A stretch of DNA of 11,127 nt. It comes from an uncultured Chitinophagaceae bacterium. Its GTDB lineage: Bacteria; Bacteroidota; Bacteroidia; Chitinophagales; Chitinophagaceae. Where the stretch lies: contig CAMLEM010000023.1 of the NCBI GenBank assembly GCA_946479005.1, positions 1 through 11,127 of the forward strand, given 5' to 3'. How positions within the stretch are numbered: the first letter of the stretch is position 1; each line of letters begins with the position of its first letter. The translations under genes and the position numbers were made by a program. Shown here in pieces: positions 1-8,013 of this stretch. The notes beneath the pieces are model-generated. The model ran no database searches. It was not told where the DNA came from and saw only the letters and a list, made by a program, of their open reading frames with translations.

Positions 1-33
1 ATAACGATTATTGAAGTGATCCCAAATTGGTTT

Positions 34-61
34 CTTCATTATTCGTAATTCGTTATTCATT
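34..61. repeat. Four degenerate tandem heptamers beyond the TPR gene stop
   Basis: Read on the plus strand, four 7-bp units follow one another: CTTCATT, ATTCGTA, ATTCGTT, ATTCATT (loose consensus ATTCRTT). They end one base before the last codon position of the TPR gene on the minus strand, so they lie in its 3' flank. AT-rich tandem repeats of this kind occur between genes in several bacterial groups. Whether this is such a family or only low-complexity sequence cannot be decided from one copy. Confidence 0.45.
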
Positions 62-62
62 A

Positions 63-1490
63 TCAAATCGATCTTCTCTTCTTATATCGCGCGATCACGT
101 CCACCACGGCCTGGTTCTGGAGAATGGAGGGATTCAGTTCGATGAATTTTTTCAGGAGACGCGGAGTTGTTTCCATTGCTTTTTCGATCTGCAATATCCC
201 CTCTTTTCCATCGCCCCGGGCGAAAAGGATGGCTGCTTTGTAAAAGCGGAAAAGCGCATTCCCATTGAAAAGTTCCAGGGCGATCTCGTTCTGCTCAAGT
301 GCCTCGTCAAGCATACCTGCCCTGAACAGGCAGCGAACAAGAGCCTCCCAGCCTCCGCGGTTGCGGGGCCGCACATTCACTACGCTGGCCAGGTATTGCA
401 GCGCTTCCTTATGCAGTTCCATTTGCATCTTGCATTCCCCGGCCAGAAGGAGGTACTCGTACTGGTCTCGTTGCAGCTTCAAAGCATTGTCGAGCTGCCG
501 GATGGCACCGGTCCAGTTCTGTTCATTGTAATAGGTGCAGGCGATCTTGTAGATCAGCCTTCCATCCTCCTGGCGCAAATGAGAGGCCTTGCGATAATAA
601 AAACGCGCGTGCGCGTAATTCTTTTGCTTGTCGTAACAATGCCCGATGGCCTCGTAGATCACATCTTCCGGCTTGGCCAGCTCCATCACTTTTTCGAGCG
701 CTTCGATGGCTTCCTTGTATTTGCGGAGCCGGATATAGGCGTCGCCCATATTCCGGTAGGCGTAATCGAATTTTTCATCAATGGTGATGGCATACTGGTA
801 GGCATCAATGGCTTTTTCATACAGCTTCAGCCCCTGGTATGCCGCGGCAAGGTTGAACCAGGCCAGCTCGCAGTATGGATACTCATTGATGATCTTTTCG
901 TGAAGCTTGATGCTTTCCTCGTTTCTCCCGGTGAAATCCGTCCAAAAACAGATCTTGTATAAGGCCTCCTCGTTGATGGGGTCGTCCTCAAGGATCGTTT
1001 TCAGGCAGTCGAACACTTTTTCAAAATCTTCATAATCGTCGTACACATCCGCCAGTTCAAAAAGCAACTCCACTTTCTCTTCGCCTTCAAACAGCAAAAG
1101 GGCTTCCTCGAGAAGCCTGACCGCTTTCTCCTGCTGATCCAGGGCCAGGTAGGCATCTGTCTTCAGAATGTAAAGGTTGATATCACCCGCGTCGAGGAGG
1201 CTGGCCTGCTCGAGTATGTCGAGGGCATCCTGGTAACGGCGGTTGGCCAGCAGTATGTCGGCCTTTTTTATCAGTAAAAGGGATGAAAAAGGATATCGTT
1301 CCTGTCCGAGCTCCGCGGCCTCCAAGGCCCGCGTAAGATCCTCTTTCTCCTGGTAATGCTCAATGATCTTTTCAAATGCGTCTTCTTCAATAAAAGAATG
1401 GTGGCGGCCCGACCTCAGGTTCTCATACTGTTCAAGTAATTCACGTAAACTGTCGCTGTCTTCCCGATCCCGGTATGGATTTTCTTTCAT
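63..1490 (-). CDS. Cytosolic tetratricopeptide repeat (TPR) protein
   Basis: A 475-residue protein made almost entirely of helical repeats of about 34 residues. The clearest are at about 210-240 (AWFNLAAAYQGLKLYEKAI) and 244-275 (YRNMGDAYIRLRKYKEAIEA), both with the TPR pattern of small residues at positions 8 and 20 and a proline or acidic turn between units. Roughly ten to twelve repeats fill residues 35-440. The N-terminus is charged (MKENPYRDRE) with no signal peptide or membrane segment, so the protein is probably cytosolic. The C-terminus is basic (ARYKKRRSI). TPR arrays act as protein-binding scaffolds; no catalytic domain is visible, so the partner and role are unknown. Similar proteins of this size are common in Bacteroidota (recollection, not searched). 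The start at 1490 is the only in-frame ATG near the N-terminus, and it stands alone, divergent from the next gene. Confidence 0.85.
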   Translation of the reverse strand: MKENPYRDREDSDSLRELLEQYENLRSGRHHSFIEEDAFEKIIEHYQEKEDLTRALEAAELGQERYPFSSLLLIKKADILLANRRYQDALDILEQASLLDAGDINLYILKTDAYLALDQQEKAVRLLEEALLLFEGEEKVELLFELADVYDDYEDFEKVFDCLKTILEDDPINEEALYKICFWTDFTGRNEESIKLHEKIINEYPYCELAWFNLAAAYQGLKLYEKAIDAYQYAITIDEKFDYAYRNMGDAYIRLRKYKEAIEALEKVMELAKPEDVIYEAIGHCYDKQKNYAHARFYYRKASHLRQEDGRLIYKIACTYYNEQNWTGAIRQLDNALKLQRDQYEYLLLAGECKMQMELHKEALQYLASVVNVRPRNRGGWEALVRCLFRAGMLDEALEQNEIALELFNGNALFRFYKAAILFARGDGKEGILQIEKAMETTPRLLKKFIELNPSILQNQAVVDVIARYKKRRSI

Positions 1491-1610
1491 TTCAAAAAGG
1501 ATTGGTGAACTAAACTTGTTAAAGAACTGGCGGACGGCAAAATCCCTTTGCCCCCCGGAATTATCTGCTAATTCAACAATTTAGCCCGGTTTTTCAAGGA
1601 TTTAGGTCAT

Positions 1611-1646
1611 AATTTTCCCCATATGTGAAAAATCCGGGGAATAATT
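1611..1646. other. Imperfect hairpin in the 1491-1774 spacer
   Basis: TTCCCC (1615-1620) pairs with GGGGAA (1636-1641). After a one-base bulge (T1642) the stem continues as AATT (1611-1614) against AATT (1643-1646). The loop is 15 bases. Because the two flanking genes point away from each other, this is not a gene-end terminator. It could be an operator, a leader structure of the TPR transcript, or chance. Confidence 0.3.
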
Positions 1647-1648
1647 CT

Positions 1649-1658
1649 TCCAATTGGA
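1649..1658. promoter_or_regulatory. Perfect 10-bp palindrome, possible operator
   Basis: TCCAATTGGA is identical to its reverse complement. It lies in the divergent spacer, about 80 bp upstream of the -7 element of the small secreted gene and about 160 bp upstream of the TPR gene start. Its position suits a protein-binding site, but no regulator is encoded nearby and a 10-bp palindrome can arise by chance. Confidence 0.3.
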
Positions 1659-1720
1659 CGTAACAAAATGCCATTTGAGACGTTAATAAAGTACTAAAGT
1701 TCTGGATGAACGGTAATCTC

Positions 1721-1730
1721 GTTAATTAAC
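1721..1730. promoter_or_regulatory. Perfect 10-bp palindrome within promoter of the small secreted gene
   Basis: GTTAATTAAC is self-complementary and ends 8 bp before the TATTTTTG -7 candidate. It therefore occupies the promoter spacer and adjoins where a -33 element would sit. A protein bound here would be expected to affect polymerase binding. No -33 TTG is visible, which would fit a promoter needing an activator, but this is inference. Confidence 0.35.
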
Positions 1731-1738
1731 TTTATCTT

Positions 1739-1746
1739 TATTTTTG
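1739..1746 (+). promoter_or_regulatory. Candidate -7 element (TAnnTTTG) for the small secreted gene
   Basis: TATTTTTG matches the Bacteroidota sigma-ABfr -7 consensus TAnnTTTG fully. Transcription would begin near 1753. That favours the ATG at 1775 over the one at 1754, which would be almost leaderless. No TTG is present at the usual -33 distance, so the promoter is incomplete by consensus. Confidence 0.45.
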
Positions 1747-1774
1747 TAATCGAATGAACCAGCCCAAACTGACA

Positions 1775-2125
1775 ATGAAGAGGATCATTGCCCGCAAACT
1801 CGCGGTGATCGTCCTGATGTTGGCTACAACAGCAGGCGCATTCGCGACCCTGGGCGAGGGTTACAGGTCTGAAGGCCCTAAGAACAAAAATTCTTACCTG
1901 GTCAGCACTCCGGTTACCAATCACGGTTCATTTTCCCTCCGTTCTGGCTACAATTACCGCGGAAGCCGGATATTCAGCAATAACAGCGTGAAGACCCAGA
2001 TCCGCCTGAACACTACAGTTACTGTACAAAAAGGAAATACCACTTACATCATTCCCCTGAAGAAAAAACCTGTGCTGGATAAAGTGAAGATCCAGTTCGG
2101 TAACCAGCAATTGCGCAGGAATTAA
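1775..2125 (+). CDS. Small secreted protein of unknown function
   Basis: A 116-residue protein beginning MKRIIARKLAVIVLM. It has a basic N-region, a hydrophobic core and an AFA motif at residues 22-24 that fits signal peptidase I cleavage before TLGEG. The mature part is about 92 residues. It has many Gly, Ser, Asn and Tyr residues in the first half (GSFSLRSGYNYRGSRIFSNN), a strand-like Thr/Val stretch in the middle (IRLNTTVTVQKGNTTYIIPL) and a basic end (QQLRRN). There is no cysteine in it and no recognisable domain. An in-frame ATG at 1754 exists, but 1775 gives the standard signal peptide and leaves room for a 5' leader. The product is probably periplasmic or surface-associated. I do not recognise the family with certainty. 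The gene lies alone between a divergent TPR gene and a convergent DUF4412-like gene. Confidence 0.7.
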   Translation: MKRIIARKLAVIVLMLATTAGAFATLGEGYRSEGPKNKNSYLVSTPVTNHGSFSLRSGYNYRGSRIFSNNSVKTQIRLNTTVTVQKGNTTYIIPLKKKPVLDKVKIQFGNQQLRRN

Positions 2126-2784
2126 TTAGCTCCCTTACTCTCTTCGTAGGTCATCACCCGGTAGCCCGTTTTCGGAAGATCGAATTTTGCTTGTGGCACG
2201 GGATTGAAATGGATGCTTGAGACCGTGTAGGTCACTTTCATCGTGCCCATAGTAGCTTCGTACTGCATCGCCAGGCCGGGCAGGTTGCGGTTGATATATT
2301 GAAAATCCTTATTGACCGGCAGCAGCTCTTTCGTAAAATAAACGTTGAATTCGGTGCCATCGGACATTTTACCGATCGCTTTCAGGCAGGTATAGCCAGC
2401 GATCACTTTTGTTTCACTCGTATAGGTAAAACTAACATCGGCATATTTGATATTGGATTCTTTCCAGTCCGACGGGGTCAGGCGGATCATATATTTCTGC
2501 TCCCCGTAATCCTTAAGAATGGTCACATTGCCCGTCTTTCCATCAATGACCGTAGCCTGGGTCCCCAGGGAGCTGATCATCTCCGCCCGGCTGGAATTTC
2601 CCTTGAGGTAGATCACGCTGGTAGCTCCATCGAGCAGGTCGGCTGCCTGGGGCTTTTCATTGCTTGTATTGATCACGATATCGTAAGTGATCGTTGCTTC
2701 GGTCAGCTTCCGTTGCGCGGACGCAGACAAAAGAAAAAATAACCAAAGCACGCTCAGGATAATATGCGGGACATTCTTTTTCAT
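2122..2784 (-). CDS. Secreted DUF4412/GLPGLI-like protein
   Basis: A 220-residue exported protein. Residues 1-23 form a signal peptide (MKKNVPHI, hydrophobic core, SASA cleavage site before QRKL). The mature protein begins with a strand containing TITYDIVI, then shows alternating short strands, a single cysteine in IAGYTCLKAIG (C133), DGTEFNVYFTKEL (142-154) and NLPGLAMQYE (167-176). The order 'GYxCxKA, dGxexxvyfTxel, lPGlxm' is what I associate with the DUF4412/GLPGLI group, proteins predicted to resemble the LolA/LppX lipid-binding fold and common in Bacteroidota (recollection). Function is unknown, and binding of a lipid or lipoprotein is only a possibility. The ATG at 2811 would add nine residues (MVRLLVCKR) before the signal peptide, so 2784 is preferred. 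It lies 98 bp downstream of yidC on the same strand, but a strong hairpin between them suggests separate transcription. Confidence 0.72.
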   Translation of the reverse strand: MKKNVPHIILSVLWLFFLLSASAQRKLTEATITYDIVINTSNEKPQAADLLDGATSVIYLKGNSSRAEMISSLGTQATVIDGKTGNVTILKDYGEQKYMIRLTPSDWKESNIKYADVSFTYTSETKVIAGYTCLKAIGKMSDGTEFNVYFTKELLPVNKDFQYINRNLPGLAMQYEATMGTMKVTYTVSSIHFNPVPQAKFDLPKTGYRVMTYEESKGAN

Positions 2785-2845
2785 ACGCTTACACACTAAA
2801 AGACGTACCAAGTTACCGAATAGTTCGATGTGGGTGGCTCAAAGC

Positions 2846-2873
2846 GATATATTGGCCTGGAAGCCAATGTATC
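2846..2873 (-). terminator. Strong hairpin just downstream of yidC
   Basis: On the minus strand GATACATTGGC pairs with GCCAATATATC around a 6-base loop (TTCCAG). This gives 11 consecutive pairs, one of them G-U. The stem begins 9 bases after the yidC stop codon, the usual place for an intrinsic terminator or a 3'-end stabilising stem. There is no T-run after it (GCTTTGAGCC), so classical Rho-independent termination is doubtful. A second, overlapping palindrome at 2871-2883 (ATCCCC-G-GGGGAT) shares bases 2871-2873 and would compete with it. Confidence 0.55.
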
Positions 2874-2882
2874 CCCGGGGGA

Positions 2883-4748
2883 TCACCTGCCCTTTTTAGC
2901 TTTTTGTTGCATCTCCTTCAGCTTTTTCTGCTGCTCCTGCATCTGGTCGATCCTTTCCTGCCATTTGGATTTCACCTTGGGCTTTTTCCGGTTCTCTTCG
3001 ATCTTCGCCATTATCTTGTCGTGATCGATGATATAGTGCTGGATCACGAACTGCAATCCCAGGGTGACCACGTTCGACACCGTATAATACCAGGTAAGCG
3101 CCGCAGGAAGCTTGTTAAAGAAGAAAAGGAGGAAGACCGGGAATATATACGGCATATATTTCAGCACGGGGTTCGACTGGTCCGGTGTCATACTGATGCT
3201 GTACCAGGAGATCAGGAAACTGGTTAAACAAGCCGTGAGATTGAAAAGACTTAAATGGCTTCCCAACAGGGGAATGTTGAAGCCAAAACGAATGGGCGCA
3301 TCATAGGCCGCCAGGTCGTTCGACCATAGAAAATCAGCTCCACGCAGGGCAATATCCGAGTTGAAGAGACTGAACAGCGCAAAGAAGATGGGGATCTGCA
3401 GGAGGGCGGGTAAACATCCACCCAATGGGTTCACCCCGGCCTCGCGGAAGAGTTTCATCTGGTCCATACTCATCGCCTGCCTGTCGTCTCCGTGCTTTTC
3501 CTTCAGCTTGGCGATCTCGGGCCGGAGCGCCTTCATTTTCGCCCCGCTGAGATAACTTTTGTAGAGCAGCGGAGAAGTGATCAGCTTGATCACGATCGTG
3601 AGCAAGGCGATCGCCAGGCCCATACTTCCCGCTGAAAGATTTTTCAGCAGATCGAAGATGGGCATAATAAGATACTTGTTGATGGGTCGCACAAAAGCAT
3701 AGATCCCCTGCCCCAGGTTCACCAGCTTCTCAAATTTCATATCGTACTGCTTGAGTACGTGGTAATCCGAAGGCCCGTAATAGAAAGAAAGGGGCACCAC
3801 GGAATTGTTCCCCGCAGGAACCTGGATGCGCATTGAGGCCGTTGACTGCACCACTTTCCCAGCTGTGTCTGAAGGCACCGTCCATTCCATCCTTCCTGCT
3901 GAAAAATTATTCTTCGCCACCAGGATGCTGTAAAAAAAGCGTTGTCTTACACCCACCCAGCTCACCGCCTCATCGAATTCCTTACTGCTTTTGCGGCTAA
4001 TCGTGTGATAATCGAAGCTTCCATCCTCCACATAACCGATCTGCGTATTCTGCTTTTCGTATGAAATATCCGATTCCTGCTGGTGCGCGGCATATTGCCA
4101 TACCAGGTTCATCGTCCCCTGGGTGAGAAGCTGGTTGGTGCCATTCAGCCGGATATTGAGATCGATCATATAATCGGAAGGCTTCAGGATGTATTCGTGA
4201 ACGATGGCTGCTCCCGTGGCGGGAGACCGAAGGGAAAACGAGATCGTTTTTGAACCATCGGCAAGGGTTGCCGAATCTACCTGTGGGAAAACCAGGTCAT
4301 CAATATTGGCAGTAAGATTGGAGCCGGTGTTGATGGTATAGGTAAGCCGGTCGAAATCCGTATTGGCCATTTTCAACAGGCTGCTGTCCTGTCCTTTATA
4401 ATTCTTCAGCTCTACCTGCTCCACCTGTCCCCCTTTAGAGTTGAAGGTCACCCGGAGTAATTTATTTTCCAGGGTGATGAGCTTTCCTTCCGTGGGCAGG
4501 GCTCCCGCTGTATCGGTGAAGATCCCCGTCACTTCCTGTTTGATGACCGAGTCGCTGATCCTGTTCAGGGAATCTTCCAATGGCTTGTTGGCAAGATTGA
4601 TGGAGTCCCTCACCCTTTGCGCCTCGCGGGCTGTTTCTGCCTTTTTTTTATTATAAGCGGACTGCTCTTTCTGGGTAAAATAGAAATAACCAAAGAAAAG
4701 GAGTGCAAGTATCACAAAACCAAGGACAGTATTACGGTCAAACTTCAT
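2883..4748 (-). CDS. yidC: Membrane protein insertase YidC
   Basis: This 621-residue protein inserts and folds inner-membrane proteins, alone or with SecYEG. Residues 6-24 form the first transmembrane segment (TVLGFVILALLFFGYFYF) typical of Gram-negative YidC. A periplasmic beta-rich P1 domain spans about 85-335, and the conserved five-helix insertase core about 350-575. The core shows the SGAKMKALRPEIAKLKEKHGDD cytoplasmic hairpin start (401-422), the NPLGGCLPALLQIPIFFALF signature (440-459), and later helices near 500-520, 530-550 and 552-572. The hydrophilic-groove arginine of E. coli YidC (R366) aligns with K388 in TIVIKLITSPL. The last 41 residues carry 15 Lys/Arg and 6 acidic residues, a basic tail suited to ribosome contact. 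It lies 43 bp downstream of pyrG on the same strand, a pairing familiar in Bacteroidota, and may also have its own promoter in that gap. Length is normal and the frame is intact. Confidence 0.97.
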   Translation of the reverse strand: MKFDRNTVLGFVILALLFFGYFYFTQKEQSAYNKKKAETAREAQRVRDSINLANKPLEDSLNRISDSVIKQEVTGIFTDTAGALPTEGKLITLENKLLRVTFNSKGGQVEQVELKNYKGQDSSLLKMANTDFDRLTYTINTGSNLTANIDDLVFPQVDSATLADGSKTISFSLRSPATGAAIVHEYILKPSDYMIDLNIRLNGTNQLLTQGTMNLVWQYAAHQQESDISYEKQNTQIGYVEDGSFDYHTISRKSSKEFDEAVSWVGVRQRFFYSILVAKNNFSAGRMEWTVPSDTAGKVVQSTASMRIQVPAGNNSVVPLSFYYGPSDYHVLKQYDMKFEKLVNLGQGIYAFVRPINKYLIMPIFDLLKNLSAGSMGLAIALLTIVIKLITSPLLYKSYLSGAKMKALRPEIAKLKEKHGDDRQAMSMDQMKLFREAGVNPLGGCLPALLQIPIFFALFSLFNSDIALRGADFLWSNDLAAYDAPIRFGFNIPLLGSHLSLFNLTACLTSFLISWYSISMTPDQSNPVLKYMPYIFPVFLLFFFNKLPAALTWYYTVSNVVTLGLQFVIQHYIIDHDKIMAKIEENRKKPKVKSKWQERIDQMQEQQKKLKEMQQKAKKGR

Positions 4749-4771
4749 CTACGTGGCTATTTGGGGAGGCG

Positions 4772-4779
4772 CAAAGATA
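4772..4779 (-). promoter_or_regulatory. Candidate internal -7 element for yidC
   Basis: On the minus strand TATCTTTG matches the TAnnTTTG consensus exactly and is followed by C, in the 43-bp gap between the pyrG stop and the yidC start. Transcription would begin near 4765, leaving a leader of about 17 bases. No TTG lies at the expected -33 distance (it would fall inside the end of pyrG), so this is a partial promoter at best. It could let yidC be expressed apart from pyrG. Confidence 0.4.
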
Positions 4780-4791
4780 GGGAGTGCAAGT

Positions 4792-6578
<1,787 letters not shown>

Positions 6579-6579
<1 letters not shown>

Positions 6580-6610
6580 AAAAATAGTTCAATTTTTCGG
6601 GGTGCTCAAA
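6579..6610 (-). promoter_or_regulatory. Candidate promoter of pyrG (TTTG-N20-TATTTTTG)
   Basis: On the minus strand TTTG (6610-6607) is followed after 20 bases by TATTTTTG (6586-6579). Both elements and the spacing fit the Bacteroidota housekeeping promoter, -33 TTG/TTTG and -7 TAnnTTTG. Transcription would start near 6572, giving pyrG a leader of about 135 bases. That leader holds the second arm of the inverted repeat and no obvious reading frame of its own. This is the best promoter match in the window. Confidence 0.6.
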
Positions 6611-6660
6611 TGCAGGAAGCCTGAATGTGGAAAAACAAATATTTTTATGAAAACTGTCTT

Positions 6661-7944
6661 ATGCCAAAACTTAACCTGCTTATCATCTCCCTGTTCCTGG
6701 TCACCCTGGCCCAGTCTCAGCGAACCCTGATCTGGTGCGGTACCCTGATCGATGGAACCCAGGCGGAACCCCGTAAGAATGCGACCATTATCGTGATCGG
6801 AAACAAGATCACAGGCATAGAGGCGGGCTACTCCAAATCTTCGGGAAACGACAGCCTGGTCGATCTTCGTCAACACACCGTGATGCCCGGTTGGATTGAT
6901 ATGCACGTTCACCTGGAACACGAAACCAATCCCCAGAGATACCTCCAGGTTTTTACCCATAACCCCGCCGACATTGCATTTAACGCTGCATCCTTCGCGG
7001 AGATCACCTTAATGGCAGGGTTCACCACCGTGAGAGACCTGGGCGGAACAGGAGTGAATGTGGCCCTGAGAAATGCCATCAACCGAAGGATCATCAAAGG
7101 ACCCCGCGTTTACACCTCCGGGAAATCAATAGCCACTACAGGTGGTCACGCTGACCCCACGAATGGCTATCGCAAAGACCTGATGGGAGATCCCGGTCCG
7201 GCAGAAGGCGTGGTGAATGGGGAGTCGGATGCGCGACAGGCCGTAAGGCAGCGTTATAAAGATGGCGCCGACCTGATCAAGATCACAGCCACGGGAGGAG
7301 TGTTAAGTGTGGCCAAGAGCGCCAGCAATCCCCAGTTTATGGAAGATGAGATCAGGGCGATCGTGGAAACCGCCAATGATTATGGATTTAAGGTGGCCGT
7401 TCACGCGCACGGCGCCGAAGGGATGAAAAGAGCAGTGAGAGCCGGGGTGCATTCCATCGAACACGGAACTTATATGGATGAGGAAACAATTAAACTGATG
7501 AAGGAACGGGGAACCTGGTATGTGCCAACATTAACCGCGGGGGCCTCAGTGGCAGACTCTGCGAAGAAACCTGGCTATTATCCCGAACTGGTCACCCCCA
7601 AGGCCCTGGAAGTGGGCCCCAGGATACAGGCCACTTTCGCCCGCGCCTATAAAGCCGGTGTGAAGATCGCCTTCGGAACGGATGCGGGGGTATATAAACA
7701 CGGCCTGAACTGGCTGGAGTTCGGTTATATGATCGAAGCGGGTATGCCCGCGCTCGAAGCCATTCGTGCGGCCACCATTAATGCGGCGGAGCTTCTCGGA
7801 GAAAAAGAAAGACTGGGCAGCATCGAGGTTGGCAAACTGGCGGATATCGTCGCCGTCTATGGGGATCCCTTAAAAGAGGTTTCCGCCTTTGGAAAAGTAG
7901 CCTTCGTGATGAAAGACGGAGTGATTTACAAAACAGTCAGGTAA
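6661..7944 (+). CDS. Secreted metal-dependent amidohydrolase (imidazolonepropionase/prolidase-like)
   Basis: A 427-residue hydrolase of the amidohydrolase superfamily (PF01979, COG1228 type), probably periplasmic. Residues 1-19 are a signal peptide (MPKLNLLIISLF core, AQS cleavage site before QRTL). The binuclear metal ligands are all visible: H82 and H84 in GWIDMHVHLE, the probable carboxylated lysine K207 in LIKITATGG, H248 (with H250) in VAVHAHGAEG, H268 in SIEHGTY and D341 in AFGTDAG. The barrel is followed by the usual C-terminal beta-sandwich return, LGSIEVGKLADIVAVYGDPL (385-404). Characterised relatives cleave Xaa-Pro, Xaa-Arg or Xaa-Lys dipeptides or related amides; the substrate here cannot be read from sequence. 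An upstream in-frame ATG at 6625 adds 12 residues (MWKNKYFYENCL) before the signal peptide and is less likely. The gene is divergent from pyrG and convergent with hldD, so it is probably monocistronic. A weak TATTTTTA at 6640-6647 may be its -7 element. Confidence 0.9.
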   Translation: MPKLNLLIISLFLVTLAQSQRTLIWCGTLIDGTQAEPRKNATIIVIGNKITGIEAGYSKSSGNDSLVDLRQHTVMPGWIDMHVHLEHETNPQRYLQVFTHNPADIAFNAASFAEITLMAGFTTVRDLGGTGVNVALRNAINRRIIKGPRVYTSGKSIATTGGHADPTNGYRKDLMGDPGPAEGVVNGESDARQAVRQRYKDGADLIKITATGGVLSVAKSASNPQFMEDEIRAIVETANDYGFKVAVHAHGAEGMKRAVRAGVHSIEHGTYMDEETIKLMKERGTWYVPTLTAGASVADSAKKPGYYPELVTPKALEVGPRIQATFARAYKAGVKIAFGTDAGVYKHGLNWLEFGYMIEAGMPALEAIRAATINAAELLGEKERLGSIEVGKLADIVAVYGDPLKEVSAFGKVAFVMKDGVIYKTVR

Positions 7945-7947
7945 TTG

Positions 7948-8013
7948 TGATGTTGCTGGTATTTCAGTCACGCGTCTGGCCGTAGCCCCGTTGCGCCGTG
8001 GCGCAGAACATCA
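7948..8013. terminator. Possible bidirectional terminator between converging genes
   Basis: The 66-bp gap between the amidohydrolase and hldD holds two competing stems. TGATGTTGCTG (7948-7958) pairs with CAGAACATCA (8004-8013) with one bulged G, closing the whole gap. Inside it TGCGCC (7992-7997) pairs with GGCGCA (8000-8005) around two bases. The outer arm overlaps the hldD stop. Neither is followed by a T-run, so termination activity is a guess based on placement. Confidence 0.3.

Noticed and set aside
27..962. Open frame of 311 codons on the plus strand opposite the TPR gene
   Set aside because: It mirrors the codon pattern of the clear TPR gene on the other strand and has no recognisable domain; a shadow frame.
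2840..2867. Promoter for the DUF4412-like gene (TTG-N17-TCGCTTTG on the minus strand)
   Set aside because: The -7 box misses the conserved A of TAnnTTTG and the -33 lies inside the yidC-distal hairpin; too weak to list, though the gene must have a promoter near here if the hairpin terminates.
6640..6647. TATTTTTA as the -7 element of the amidohydrolase
   Set aside because: One mismatch to TAnnTTTG, no TTG upstream, and only about 7 bases from predicted start site to the chosen start codon.
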